Origin: Sulfodiicoccus acidiphilus
GTDB taxonomy: Archaea > Thermoproteota > Thermoprotei_A > Sulfolobales > Sulfolobaceae
NCBI RefSeq assembly: GCF_003967175.1
Contig: NZ_AP018553.1
Location: 1,537,982 to 1,601,981, forward strand
Direction: 5' to 3'
Length of the DNA: 64,000 bases
Of the stretch, positions 7,683 through 16,179 are shown one piece after another. The notes under the pieces are model-generated. The model was not told the origin of the DNA and did not search any database. It was given only the letters and a program-made list of their open reading frames with translations. Position numbers and translations under genes: made by a program. Numbering within the stretch: the first letter of the stretch is position 1; every line of letters begins with the position of its first letter.

Positions 7683-8942
7683 TCACAGCTCCCAGTCAGG
7701 CCAGTACTTCCTCATAGTCTGCTCGTCCAAGTCCACCCCGAGTCCAGGCTCGTCGTATAACTTCAGGTATCCGTCTTGGAACCAACTTCTCTTAGGTTTA
7801 ACGATCTCTCCCCAGAACGGGACGTCGTGTCCGTGGAACTCTATGAAGCCCAACGTGTTGGAAACTGACGCGGTGTGGGCGTGGGCCATAGTGGCTATGG
7901 GAGAGGCGATGTTGTGTGGGGAGTACTCCACGTCGTACATGGCAGCCAACTCAGCTATCCTCCTCCCTTCACTTATCCCCCCTGCCTTAGCTATGTCAGG
8001 TGCCCACACCCTCACTCCGGTGTTCAAGAGGTCCTTGAACTGGTACACTGTGTAGAGGTTCTCTCCGGTCTCTATCGGCGTAGAGCATAGGGATGTAAGG
8101 ATCCTCAACTCCTCTAAGTTACTTACCGACATCACCGCCGGAGTCGGGTCCTCTATCCACCTGAGCCTGTAGGGTTCTAGGGCCCTGCAAACCCTGGCTG
8201 CCGAGTTCAGGTTGTACCTCCAGTGCAGGTCCACCATGATCTCCACTTCGTCTCCCACCGCGTCTCTAACTGCCCTCACTATGGAGCCCATGTAATCTAC
8301 GTCCTTTAGGGAGAGGTCTCCCGACCTTATTTTCCTAGGGTCGGTGTGAGGCGTGGGGACGTCCAAGTCGAACTTCATGGCCCTGAAGCCCTCGTTCTTC
8401 ATCCTCCTGGCCCTCTCGGCGTAAGACTCTGGGGAGTAATCCTGGTTCCAGGACTCCACTGACATCCGGCCGTGTATGGGGTTGGTTCGTGACGCGAGTC
8501 TCTCCCTCTCCACCTCAGCTTCCTTCACCCACGGGAGATCCACCGGGAGCTGAACGGCGTTCATCGCCTCCAATCCCTTCCCCCCGTGGGCATCGACGTA
8601 GAAGGGAATCTCCTCCCTGTCCCCGCCCAGGAGCCTGTACACAGGGACGTTGAGGAACTTCCCCACCAGGTCGTGCAATGCGATGTCTACGCCGGAGACG
8701 GCGTGATAGAAGGTGGTGCCCGAATAAAGGCCTGCGTAACGGAGCTTCTGACCTATCCTGTTGAACTTGAGGGCGTCCTCTCCAATTAAAAGGGGTCTTA
8801 GTTCCCGCACTATCTCTGCAACTCCCGGCGCCGGTCCTGCCTCGCCAGTGCCGTAGAGCTCTCCAGCGTATACCCTGACGAAGGTCCACTGGAAGTTAGC
8901 TTGGGTGGTGTAGGCCTTGACGTCCGTTATCTTCAATTCCAT
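7683..8942 (-). CDS. Enolase-superfamily sugar-acid dehydratase (arabinonate/xylonate/mannonate type)
   Basis: Mandelate racemase/enolase-superfamily protein of 419 residues. Features include KFD, the metal ligands D in MVDLHWRYN, E in RWIEDPTP and E in PIETGENLY, and the catalytic His in EYSPHNIASP. Such enzymes remove water from aldonates to give 2-keto-3-deoxy acids. Because KdaD and the dioxopentanoate dehydrogenase lie a few kilobases away, an aldopentonate (arabinonate or xylonate) is the best guess, which would complete a Weimberg-like route to 2-oxoglutarate. Gluconate or mannonate remain possible. It does not read like the S. solfataricus gluconate dehydratase GnaD as I recall it. 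The gene is convergent with the SDR gene. Confidence 0.9.
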   Translation of the reverse strand: MELKITDVKAYTTQANFQWTFVRVYAGELYGTGEAGPAPGVAEIVRELRPLLIGEDALKFNRIGQKLRYAGLYSGTTFYHAVSGVDIALHDLVGKFLNVPVYRLLGGDREEIPFYVDAHGGKGLEAMNAVQLPVDLPWVKEAEVERERLASRTNPIHGRMSVESWNQDYSPESYAERARRMKNEGFRAMKFDLDVPTPHTDPRKIRSGDLSLKDVDYMGSIVRAVRDAVGDEVEIMVDLHWRYNLNSAARVCRALEPYRLRWIEDPTPAVMSVSNLEELRILTSLCSTPIETGENLYTVYQFKDLLNTGVRVWAPDIAKAGGISEGRRIAELAAMYDVEYSPHNIASPIATMAHAHTASVSNTLGFIEFHGHDVPFWGEIVKPKRSWFQDGYLKLYDEPGLGVDLDEQTMRKYWPDWEL

Positions 8943-9233
8943 AAGGTGGTGGAGGGGAGGACTAAGAAAAACGTTGAGGTTAACTTGAATACGGCCCGTG
9001 AGGGAAATTCTCCCGCTCCACCATTCTCGCCAACTCTCGACAATTCATAGAGACAGCCTCTTATCTGCACTCTTTTCAGTCAGGATTCTTTCTAAACGTT
9101 TTTCAGAGCGTCTACCAAAAAACCGACGAATTATGCATAAAATTTATTCTTCTCCCCTAGGGTGATGAAAGATAATCTCCAGCTATCGTTCCAGTATTAA
9201 AAAGTTTTCTGTGAACGTTCTACTTGAAATATA

Positions 9234-9354
9234 TATATACATGTAAGTTCACTTTACAGAGAGCAGGTAGAAGCCGACAACTTTTGTTCGATCCAGTACG
9301 GTAAAATAGTTGCAATCGAATTGTATCTAAACTTAATGAAAGTACATGTATATA
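9234..9354. repeat. Inverted repeat TATATACATGTA / TACATGTATATA in the divergent promoter region
   Basis: TATATACATGTA at 9234-9245 is the exact reverse complement of TACATGTATATA at 9343-9354, 97 bases apart. The right arm lies about 50 bases before the proposed glycosidase start. It could be a pair of binding sites for one regulator or TATA-like sequence on both strands. Confidence 0.45.
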
Positions 9355-9375
9355 CCGCGGTTAACCACATTGTCT

Positions 9376-9384
9376 GTTTATATG
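9376..9384 (+). promoter_or_regulatory. TATA box that fixes the glycosidase start
   Basis: GTTTATATG is centred 26 bases before an in-frame GTG at 9406, implying leaderless translation from there and excluding the upstream in-frame ATGs at 9346 and 9382, which precede or overlap the TATA box. Confidence 0.5.
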
Positions 9385-9405
9385 TTGGAAGTCCCCACAC
9401 TTCTC

Positions 9406-11199
9406 GTGGACTACATCTGGAGGAAGTTCCTCGTGGGGGTGAACTATTGGCCCTCTCAGGGGAACGTCAAAGCGTGGAGAGATTTCAAGATAGACGTCGT
9501 CAGGAAGGACTTCGACGCCGCTAAGAAGCTGGGGATAGACGCTGCCAGGGTATTCGTAATGGCACAGGACTGTTCGACGCCCGAGGGATCCCTTTTGGAG
9601 GAGTGTGGCTCAGGGCTTAAAGAAATGGCGTCGGAAGCACATACAAGGGGGATCTTGCTCTTCCCCACCTTGCTTGTGGGCCACATGAGCGGGAAGAACT
9701 GGCCCATTCCTTGGGAAGGGGAAGGTCTGTACTCACCGGAGGGAGTCGAGTCCGGGAGGAGGTTCGTTGCCCAATTGGTCCTGACACTCAGGGACTCTCC
9801 GGCTGTCGCGGGGTGGGTATTGACCAACGAGGTCACACTCTACAGAAGGCCCTCCTCCGTGGGGCAGTTCAGGGTCTGGCTCCTCTCCTTGGCGTCGACA
9901 GTCAGGTCTCTGGATCCGCACCGTCCAGTGTCTGTTGGAGATTCCATCTCACTGTTCAGTCCACCTTACCTCAGGCCAGAGAACGTGAGAGACCTGGTGG
10001 ACTACGCCTCTCCCCATCTATACATGTACGATCACGACGAGTCTAGGCATACCATGTATTACTTCTCGGCGCTGGAGTACGACAGGGCAACCGCTGGCAA
10101 GGTCCTCCTAGAGGAGTTCGGCCTTCCCACCTCCACCTACGGAGAGGAGTCTCACGCTGGTTTCGTGGAGGTGGTCTTGCATGGTGCACTGCTTTACGGG
10201 GCAGAGGGTGCCCTCTACTGGTGCCTGTCCGACTTCGACGCCCCGGGAGACGAGCCCTACCTCTGGGAGCCCCACGAACTCAAGTTCGGTCTATTGAGGG
10301 CCGACCTCTCATCGAAGAAAGCCGCCGAGGTGGTGAGGAAGTTCTCTGAAAAGTTGAAGGAAGTGGACCTCTCCGGTTTCACCTTTCCTAGGAAGGACTC
10401 AGCTATCCTAGTTCCAAATTGGGCATGGAGGGACTACCAGTTCCTCCCTGAGACGGGGTGGAGGGACGAGCTCTCCAGAGTCTTGGCTCAGTCCTTCTCT
10501 TTAGCTAGGGCGGCGTCATTGCAAGTGACTTTCGCCGCAGAGGAGGGAGACTGGCCTTTCAAGTTACTTCTCGTCCCCTCGACACCGAGGCTCCTCTCCA
10601 CGACCTGGAGGAAGCTTCTAGGGTTCGTGGAGCAGGGAGGAACGCTCTACTACTCCACCGTGAGACTCACGAGCCACTCCTCAGCCTCCGACTTCTGGGA
10701 GGAACTATTCGGCGTGAGGCCTTCCCTGGTGGCGGGTTCCCCTGGAGTGAGGCTGCAGGACCCCGTCCTCAGGATGAGTGAGGAGTTCGCGTTCACTGGT
10801 ACAGCCCTGACTTACTCCTTCACGCCAGTAGATGCGGAGGTGTTGAGTGTGGATGGATCTGGGAGACCCGTTCTCTTCTCGGCTACGAGAGGTAAGGGAA
10901 GGGCGATCCTCCTCACAATCCCGGCAGAGCTCTTACTATCGAGGTCCCAGGGCTGGGAATTCAGTTCCTTCTACTCCTGGCTGGGGGATCTGTCCCAGGC
11001 ATCTAGGACCCCGTCCTCGGGTGACCCACGAATCGAGGTTCAATACCTGCAGGGTAGGAACGAGCTACTGCTTGGCGTCATAAACCACTCCTCCGAGGAG
11101 AAGGAGGTCAAACTCAACGTTGGTAGGAGGATGGCGCTCGATCAAGTCCCTGGAAAGCTGAAAGGTAAATCCGCCACCCTCACGTTGCTCTCCACGTGA
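9406..11199 (+). CDS. Clan GH-A glycoside hydrolase (GH5/mannanase- or GH42-like)
   Basis: TIM-barrel glycosidase of 597 residues from the GTG at 9406, whose product starts VDYIWRKFLVGVNYWP; the frame could open at 9346. The N-terminal barrel carries the likely acid/base Glu in TNEVTLYRR and the likely nucleophile Glu in LLEEFGLPT, the order and spacing of clan GH-A. WVLTNE and LYWCLSDFD also fit. The C-terminal half (from about KDSAILVPNW) resembles the Rossmann-like trimerisation domain of GH42-type enzymes, followed by a small beta domain. No signal peptide is seen, so it should be intracellular and act on imported oligosaccharides, perhaps beta-mannosides or beta-galactosides. Family class is likely; specificity is open. 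Confidence 0.82.
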   Translation: MDYIWRKFLVGVNYWPSQGNVKAWRDFKIDVVRKDFDAAKKLGIDAARVFVMAQDCSTPEGSLLEECGSGLKEMASEAHTRGILLFPTLLVGHMSGKNWPIPWEGEGLYSPEGVESGRRFVAQLVLTLRDSPAVAGWVLTNEVTLYRRPSSVGQFRVWLLSLASTVRSLDPHRPVSVGDSISLFSPPYLRPENVRDLVDYASPHLYMYDHDESRHTMYYFSALEYDRATAGKVLLEEFGLPTSTYGEESHAGFVEVVLHGALLYGAEGALYWCLSDFDAPGDEPYLWEPHELKFGLLRADLSSKKAAEVVRKFSEKLKEVDLSGFTFPRKDSAILVPNWAWRDYQFLPETGWRDELSRVLAQSFSLARAASLQVTFAAEEGDWPFKLLLVPSTPRLLSTTWRKLLGFVEQGGTLYYSTVRLTSHSSASDFWEELFGVRPSLVAGSPGVRLQDPVLRMSEEFAFTGTALTYSFTPVDAEVLSVDGSGRPVLFSATRGKGRAILLTIPAELLLSRSQGWEFSSFYSWLGDLSQASRTPSSGDPRIEVQYLQGRNELLLGVINHSSEEKEVKLNVGRRMALDQVPGKLKGKSATLTLLST

Positions 11200-11245
11200 T
11201 AGGTCACACGGGAAAGGTTTTTAGCTACGACCCTATTGAACCCCC

Positions 11246-12211
11246 GTGAAAGTACTAGTTTTAGGTTGTAGAGGGTGGGGAGAGGTCCACCTCAGGGCCC
11301 TGAGCAAATTGGGAGTGGAGCTCTCAGTATACGCTAGAACTAGCGAGGCGGTAGAGGAGTGCGCGTCCAAGTTCGAGGTGTCGTCGACGTTCACCGACAT
11401 CAACCAAGCCCTTCATTCCGACGCCGACGTGGTAGACGTGGTACTTCCCCACGACCTCCACGCTCCAGTGAGCGTGAAAGCGATGAAATTGGGAAAGGAC
11501 GTCACAGTGGAGAAACCGATCGCCGCCTCCCTACGCGAGGCCCAAGAGATGACGTCCACCTCGAGGAGTTCTGGCAGGAAACTCATGGTCACTGAACAGT
11601 TCCACTTCGATCCATCAGTGAAAAGGACCAAAGAGATCGTGGAATCGGGCAAGATAGGGAAGGTGCACACCGTGATCGTAAGGTCGCAGCTCCGGTGGTC
11701 TGGCTCGGGGTGGAGGAGGGAGGCCTCCCACATGGGTGGGGGAGCCCTAATAGACGGGGGAGTGCACTTCGCTGACACCCTCCTCCAATTGGGAGGAGAG
11801 TATGAGGACGTCGCAGGCTACACGTACAAGGGAGCTGGGTTGATTGAGGGGGAAGACACGGGAATGGCCGTCTTCAAGTTCAAGGGCGGAGCCCACGGTT
11901 TCTTCTTCTACACCTGGGCCTACCCAAACCCACCTCCCGTCCCTAGGTTCGAAGTAGTGGGGAGCGACGGGAGCGTGGTGGACGACGTGTGGAACAGACC
12001 GAAGGGCAGGATGGCACCTTACGGTCCCCTACTCGTAAATGGAGTTAGGGAAGACGTAGAGGACCAAGACTTATACACGTCCATGTTCAGTCAATTCTTC
12101 AAGGCTGTTGAAGAAGGGACTGACGTTCCCTTCCCTCCCGAACTAGCAGTAGCCGACCTGAAGGCGATCTTGGATGTGTACGACGCTAGCGAAAAGAGGA
12201 GACGTGTTTGA
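11246..12211 (+). CDS. Gfo/Idh/MocA-family oxidoreductase
   Basis: NAD(P)-dependent sugar oxidoreductase of 321 residues. It has an N-terminal Rossmann start (VLVLGCRGWGEVHL), the family's EKP motif in DVTVEKPIAAS, and GGGALIDGGVHFAD, where the C-terminal-domain catalytic His is expected. The GTG start follows the glycosidase by 46 bases, and the gene may be read with it. The last 26 bases overlap the convergent vapC. Members of this family oxidise or reduce sugars, inositols and 3-keto-glycosides; the substrate cannot be read. It is one of five in the window. Confidence 0.9.
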   Translation: MKVLVLGCRGWGEVHLRALSKLGVELSVYARTSEAVEECASKFEVSSTFTDINQALHSDADVVDVVLPHDLHAPVSVKAMKLGKDVTVEKPIAASLREAQEMTSTSRSSGRKLMVTEQFHFDPSVKRTKEIVESGKIGKVHTVIVRSQLRWSGSGWRREASHMGGGALIDGGVHFADTLLQLGGEYEDVAGYTYKGAGLIEGEDTGMAVFKFKGGAHGFFFYTWAYPNPPPVPRFEVVGSDGSVVDDVWNRPKGRMAPYGPLLVNGVREDVEDQDLYTSMFSQFFKAVEEGTDVPFPPELAVADLKAILDVYDASEKRRRV

Positions 12212-12602
12212 CTTCCCTGAACTTCTTGCTCCATGTCTCGTAGAATAGGTCGTCAGCGGTGATCAAGTTGACTCCCCTCTTCAAAGCGAGGGCGAGGTAG
12301 GACGCCTCAGCGAGGTCGAGCTCACTGTCGTAAGCGAGTCCGGCCGCCTCCTCACCGAAGTAGTCTAAGGGGTATAACCTGAAGCCGTACAGGTACAGGC
12401 TCCTGACGATCTCCTGGAGGCCTTCCTTACTTAAATTGTTCGCCCTCCTCACGGCGTTTATTACCTCGAAAGGCATGAAGCACGGTGCGGATATGCTGAC
12501 CTTCCCTGTGACGTACAACTCCCTCAACTTGAGGGACTCTTCGGAGTACCTCTCCATCACGTACCACTTGGATATTACTGAGGAATCAGCAACGACCTCC
12601 AT
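12186..12602 (-). CDS. vapC: VapC-type PIN-domain toxin (ribonuclease)
   Basis: PIN-domain protein of 138 residues with the acidic residues expected for a Mg-dependent RNase: D6, E46, D96 and D117 (ITADD). Family knowledge: VapC toxins cleave tRNA or rRNA and are silenced by VapB. It overlaps the upstream vapB by 28 bases, the usual coupled arrangement. Its 3' end overlaps the convergent oxidoreductase gene by 26 bases. Confidence 0.9.
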   Translation of the reverse strand: MEVVADSSVISKWYVMERYSEESLKLRELYVTGKVSISAPCFMPFEVINAVRRANNLSKEGLQEIVRSLYLYGFRLYPLDYFGEEAAGLAYDSELDLAEASYLALALKRGVNLITADDLFYETWSKKFREVKHVSSFR

Positions 12603-12811
12603 CTCCTGATCTCCTCGGTACTATCGTAGCGTCCCTCTGGTTTGATCCTGTTCTTTTCATTGAGAAGGAGGGCTGTCGCTATGTCCCTCCCGTTGGCCCT
12701 CTCGATTTCCTCAATAATGGCCCTCCTCATTACTTCGCTCCAGTTTATCTGGGGGAGGGCCTCCATTCTCTTCTTGAGGTCTCCGTCCACCCTCACAGTT
12801 ATTATGGGCAT
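12575..12811 (-). CDS. vapB: VapB-type antitoxin, ribbon-helix-helix
   Basis: Small protein of 78 residues. The start MPIITVRVDGDLKKRM and following helices (INWSEVMRRAIIEEIE) are typical of ribbon-helix-helix VapB antitoxins, which bind their own promoter and the toxin. The C-terminal tail (about residues 50-78) would wrap VapC. A TATA box 27 bases before the ATG suggests a leaderless vapBC mRNA. Confidence 0.88.
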   Translation of the reverse strand: MPIITVRVDGDLKKRMEALPQINWSEVMRRAIIEEIERANGRDIATALLLNEKNRIKPEGRYDSTEEIRRWRSLLIPQ

Positions 12812-12830
12812 GTTGTATAGCTGTGTATTT

Positions 12831-12843
12831 CACATATATATCG
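12831..12843 (-). promoter_or_regulatory. vapBC TATA box with nearby TGTG/CACA half-sites
   Basis: Read on the minus strand, CGATATATATGTG is centred about 27 bases before the vapB ATG. The adjoining TGTG-N5-CACA at 12822-12834 is a possible operator for autorepression, which is an inference. Confidence 0.5.
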
Positions 12844-13672
12844 TTTGTCCCTTACAGAAAATACTGTAAGTGGTGGGTGAAGAAGTTGAGGAAACACCCT
12901 GAGATTCCTCACTTGACCCACTTTCCTTCCGCTTTCAGGATAGCTTTCGATCTCTAATGATATAGACGGGAACTTTGGGAGGGGATTCCCTCAACTAGAC
13001 TTTAGTAGATTAAGGATGAAAAGAGGGCCGAGTTTTCACTCAACGGTTGACGGCGGCTTGGAGACTGTGAAGAACGAAAGTTTAATTTCAATCCCCACTT
13101 CGTTCGACTCCGTCGTTGTTCCCTAGTTAGGGCTCCCTGCTAGATCAAGACTTAGTGGATTCAGCTAGCACATTATGAAGTATTCGAAAACCGTTTTACT
13201 TTCTCGTCAGATTCTCAGCCTAACAGGTCCAATGTTGGATGTCGTCCTCCTCACCTTGATTCCAGTCCAATTAGCTTCTGCCGAGTAGAAGAGATTAGGC
13301 GATGTCAGGACCACCCCACCTACCTTGTCGAGGAAGGTTATCTAAACTCTCTCAGACGATTTGTGCTCCTAGACTTTTCGCGTTGAGAGTTATACCTTCG
13401 GAGAGATGGAAAATTCCAGCGCTGAATACAACTTCACAGGGGTGTCCTCCGTACCGTTCGCGGATACCCGCGACTCTTAACTTCAGCCCCTTGAGGGCCT
13501 CTACGTCCTGAAGGGGTTTGAGTCTCGACTTCCCTAGGGTTTCATTTCCTAAGTGGAGAATTCGCTTCTTCCTCACACACTTGAGCAACTTTGTGACCTC
13601 GAAATCCCTTCACTCTCCAACTAGTTGTCCGCCATTAATCTACACACTTCTAACAACATCCCTTTGAGAAAT
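12844..13672. other. 830-base region without a recognisable gene
   Basis: No gene can be named. On the plus strand, about 12862-12957 stays open and encodes YRKYCKWWVKKLRKHPEI and about fifteen more residues, basic and aromatic like a piece of a transposase, ending in TAA. On the minus strand, 13352-13588 is open for 78 codons (LRVAGIRERYGG, EVVFSAGIFHLSEG) with no recognised family. Both may be decayed insertion-sequence fragments. The right end holds the promoter of the next operon. Confidence 0.3.
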
Positions 13673-13681
13673 ATTTATATA
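13673..13681 (+). promoter_or_regulatory. TATA box of the first sugar-transporter operon
   Basis: ATTTATATA lies about 35 bases before the ATG at 13712, which would leave a leader of roughly ten bases. Confidence 0.55.
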
Positions 13682-13711
13682 GTTATGAAGTTGGTTTTCC
13701 TTTAGGTCGAA

Positions 13712-16048
13712 ATGTCTAAGGAAAGAAAAGAGAGGACACTAGGTGTCCGTAGAATAGTTTCCGCCCTCCCCGCCACCTTAGCGTTGTTAGTTTTCCTCGT
13801 AGGATTCGTCGCATCTGCCCCGTTAATGGCTCAGACCCAACCTACTCAACCTACCTTTTCCTACGCCTCAAACTATCCTACTTTCTCTGTAGCTAACGGA
13901 GACGGCCCCTTCGTGGCAGGAAACTGGAACGACTTCGCTCCAAGCGTTAGATACGGGGACAACTCCCACCTGATGGCCTTCGTACTGGAACAGTTGGCCG
14001 ATGAAGAGCAGTACAGTGGAAAACTAATACCGTGGCTGGCTACCAACTGGACGTTCAGCGATAACTACCACGTCCTCACAGTCTATTTGAGACAGGGCGT
14101 TTACTTCTACTACAACGGTTCTTACAACGGTACTACAGAGGTGATAAAGTGGCCTTTCACAGCAAAGGACGTAATTACCACTTTCCAAATATACTTCAAG
14201 GTGTACGGGAACCCATTTGGCGTGACTATGAGTTCGCCCAACCCATATGAGGTGGTGTTCAACTTCAGTACGCCTAACATACCGTTCGCCGAGTACACCA
14301 TTCTCTCGGGGCAGTACATCGTACCGTGGGAGCAGTATGCTCCACTCCTCAACTCCTCCAACCCGGCCAACGCTGTCATCCCAGTTCCAATAGGCACAGG
14401 CCCATACTACGTAGTGAGCCAAAGCACTAGTGAGGTCGTTCTGCAACGCAATCCAATCTACTGGATACCAGGAAGGCCTTTCATTCCCACCATAGACTTC
14501 TACGGGCTCTATAACCCTCAAGTCTACGCCATGCTGGCCGAGGGCAAACTTCAGTGGGCAAGTAGCGGCTCCAACGGGCCGACTTCAATATACGGTCTTT
14601 TCATCGACAAGAATCCCCAGTACTATGGAGCGATGATGGGCTTCCCCAACAAGACTGGAGGCAGTAATTGGTACCTCTTCGTGAACTTAGAGAAGCTCAA
14701 CTACTGGCCGTGGAACCAGACTTGGTTCAGGTACGCCCTCGGAATGTTAGCTAACACCACCGAGCTGAGTGAAGTGGCCACCGGGTTCCTCGCTAATGGA
14801 GGAGCTCCAGTTGCGACGACGTTCTATCTACCTCCAATACTCGGACAGAGCTGGCTCAACTCTTCAGTGTACTCGGCAGGGATCGTTCCCTACAACGTGA
14901 GCGGAGCACTACAAATAATGGAGTCTCACGGTCTTAAGGTCGTCAACGGGTTGTTAAGCTTCCCCAACGGAACACCCTTACCTCCCGTTACCCTCTACAT
15001 GTACGAGGATTGGGGAGACGTTTGGGCACAGGCATATGCGTACGCTGGAGAACTCAAGGCAGCTGGACTGCAGGTAAATCTAGTCTCTGTCTCGCCGTCC
15101 ACATTGAACTCCTACTTGGAGGAAGGTAACTACGAGTTGGCCTACTTCTACGGTAGTGGTGGTCTAACCCAACCGTTCGGACTCTGGGAGGGCCAGTTCA
15201 TACCACCTCTGGTGGAGTTATTCCAACTATCTAATGGGGTTTACGCGGGTAACTTCAGCACGTTACAGGACACGACCTTCACTCTACCTAACGGAACCTA
15301 TGTTGGGAACTACACGGCACTAACGGTCTACCTAAAGAATATTAATCAATTGAGCTCTACTCAATTGAGTTCTGCCTCCCCAGTCTACGTCGCTAACTTG
15401 ACCGCCGTCAGGAACGGAACTGTCCTCACCGACTACGAGAGGTGGGTACCACCTCAGCAGTTCATCAATCTATACATAGAATCTGGGGAGACCGCTAATC
15501 AGACTCAGCTGTCGATGATAGCTAGTCAGATGGCCGCGATACTTGAGAAATACGTTCCAATAGTCCCCTTCACTCAGAACGAATATCCCTTCGAGGAATG
15601 GGAGGATCAGTATTACGTAGGCTTCAGCACGCCCCAAGACCTTTACTATCCTAACGTTTACGTGGGGAATGCCAACGGCCCCTCTACCCCCATACTTCTG
15701 AACATAGCGCCAAGACCACCTGGGATGACCGACGCTCAAATGATAGCTTACACCAACGCTGCTTGGCACGACCTCTTGAACTACCTCTACGGAGTCTCCA
15801 ACACCGCCACACCGCAGTCGCTACTTAACATGTTGCAACCTACAACGACCACTTCGTCACCTCCACCAACAACTAACACGACAACGACCAACCACACCAC
15901 AACACCCCCCACCACAACACCCCCGACAAACACCACCACAACACCCCCCACTCACCCCGGAATCAGCGCAGCTGAAATCGCGGCCATCGTCGTCGTAGTG
16001 ATCGTGGTAGTGGCAGTGGTGGCAGTGGTAGCCCTGAGGAGAAGGTAA
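13712..16048 (+). CDS. Opp-family ABC transporter binding protein (oligosaccharide type), copy 1
   Basis: Extracytoplasmic binding protein of 778 residues in the dipeptide/oligopeptide class, which in Sulfolobales imports cellobiose-like oligosaccharides. It has a Sec-type signal (basic start, hydrophobic segment at about 24-38, then ASAPLMAQTQ), a periplasmic-binding domain beginning FSYASNYP, and many N-glycosylation sequons. A Thr/Pro/Asn linker at about 710-745 leads to a C-terminal membrane anchor (IAAIVVVVIVVVAVVAVVA) ending RRR. It heads an operon of binding protein, double ATPase and two permeases. The last 98 bases are nearly identical to the paralogue at 22787. Oligosaccharide specificity is inferred from the neighbouring glycosidases. 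Confidence 0.92.
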   Translation: MSKERKERTLGVRRIVSALPATLALLVFLVGFVASAPLMAQTQPTQPTFSYASNYPTFSVANGDGPFVAGNWNDFAPSVRYGDNSHLMAFVLEQLADEEQYSGKLIPWLATNWTFSDNYHVLTVYLRQGVYFYYNGSYNGTTEVIKWPFTAKDVITTFQIYFKVYGNPFGVTMSSPNPYEVVFNFSTPNIPFAEYTILSGQYIVPWEQYAPLLNSSNPANAVIPVPIGTGPYYVVSQSTSEVVLQRNPIYWIPGRPFIPTIDFYGLYNPQVYAMLAEGKLQWASSGSNGPTSIYGLFIDKNPQYYGAMMGFPNKTGGSNWYLFVNLEKLNYWPWNQTWFRYALGMLANTTELSEVATGFLANGGAPVATTFYLPPILGQSWLNSSVYSAGIVPYNVSGALQIMESHGLKVVNGLLSFPNGTPLPPVTLYMYEDWGDVWAQAYAYAGELKAAGLQVNLVSVSPSTLNSYLEEGNYELAYFYGSGGLTQPFGLWEGQFIPPLVELFQLSNGVYAGNFSTLQDTTFTLPNGTYVGNYTALTVYLKNINQLSSTQLSSASPVYVANLTAVRNGTVLTDYERWVPPQQFINLYIESGETANQTQLSMIASQMAAILEKYVPIVPFTQNEYPFEEWEDQYYVGFSTPQDLYYPNVYVGNANGPSTPILLNIAPRPPGMTDAQMIAYTNAAWHDLLNYLYGVSNTATPQSLLNMLQPTTTTSSPPPTTNTTTTNHTTTPPTTTPPTNTTTTPPTHPGISAAEIAAIVVVVIVVVAVVAVVALRRR
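15951..16048 (+). repeat. 98-bp anchor segment shared with 24828-24925
   Basis: These 98 bases, encoding the C-terminal membrane anchor of the binding protein, match 24828-24925 with a single mismatch, although most of the two proteins differ clearly. This points to gene conversion or selection on the anchor. Confidence 0.85.
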
Positions 16049-16179
16049 CTGTTAGACTCTAAAAGTTAGGAATTTTTTATATTCTTATAATTTCAATTTG
16101 TTGAGTGTAACCACTTCCGAGTTTCGAAACGATAATGAAAATGCTTAAATCGTACCTCGCCTACCTTCACGTGAGTCCG

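Larger units (their letters stand above)
8943..9405. other. Intergenic region between divergent dehydratase and glycosidase genes
   Basis: This 460-base stretch holds no convincing gene. It contains AT-rich promoter sequence for both flanking genes and a widely spaced 12-bp inverted repeat (listed separately). Confidence 0.5.

Noticed and set aside
9161-9167. GTGATGA, a perfect C box of a C/D guide RNA
   Set aside because: No D box or D'/C' pair at suitable distance was found.
13080-13110. TTTAATTTCAATCCCC resembling a crenarchaeal CRISPR repeat end
   Set aside because: It occurs once; there is no regularly spaced repetition nearby and no cas gene in the window.
13302-13511. Plus-strand open frame of 69 codons in the gap before the first transporter operon
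   Set aside because: It lies opposite another open frame, has no ribosome-binding site or recognised motif, and looks like a by-product of GC-rich sequence.
15850-15960. Thr/Pro-rich repetitive DNA in the binding-protein genes as a possible satellite repeat
   Set aside because: It encodes the normal glycosylated linker of archaeal binding proteins and needs no separate explanation.
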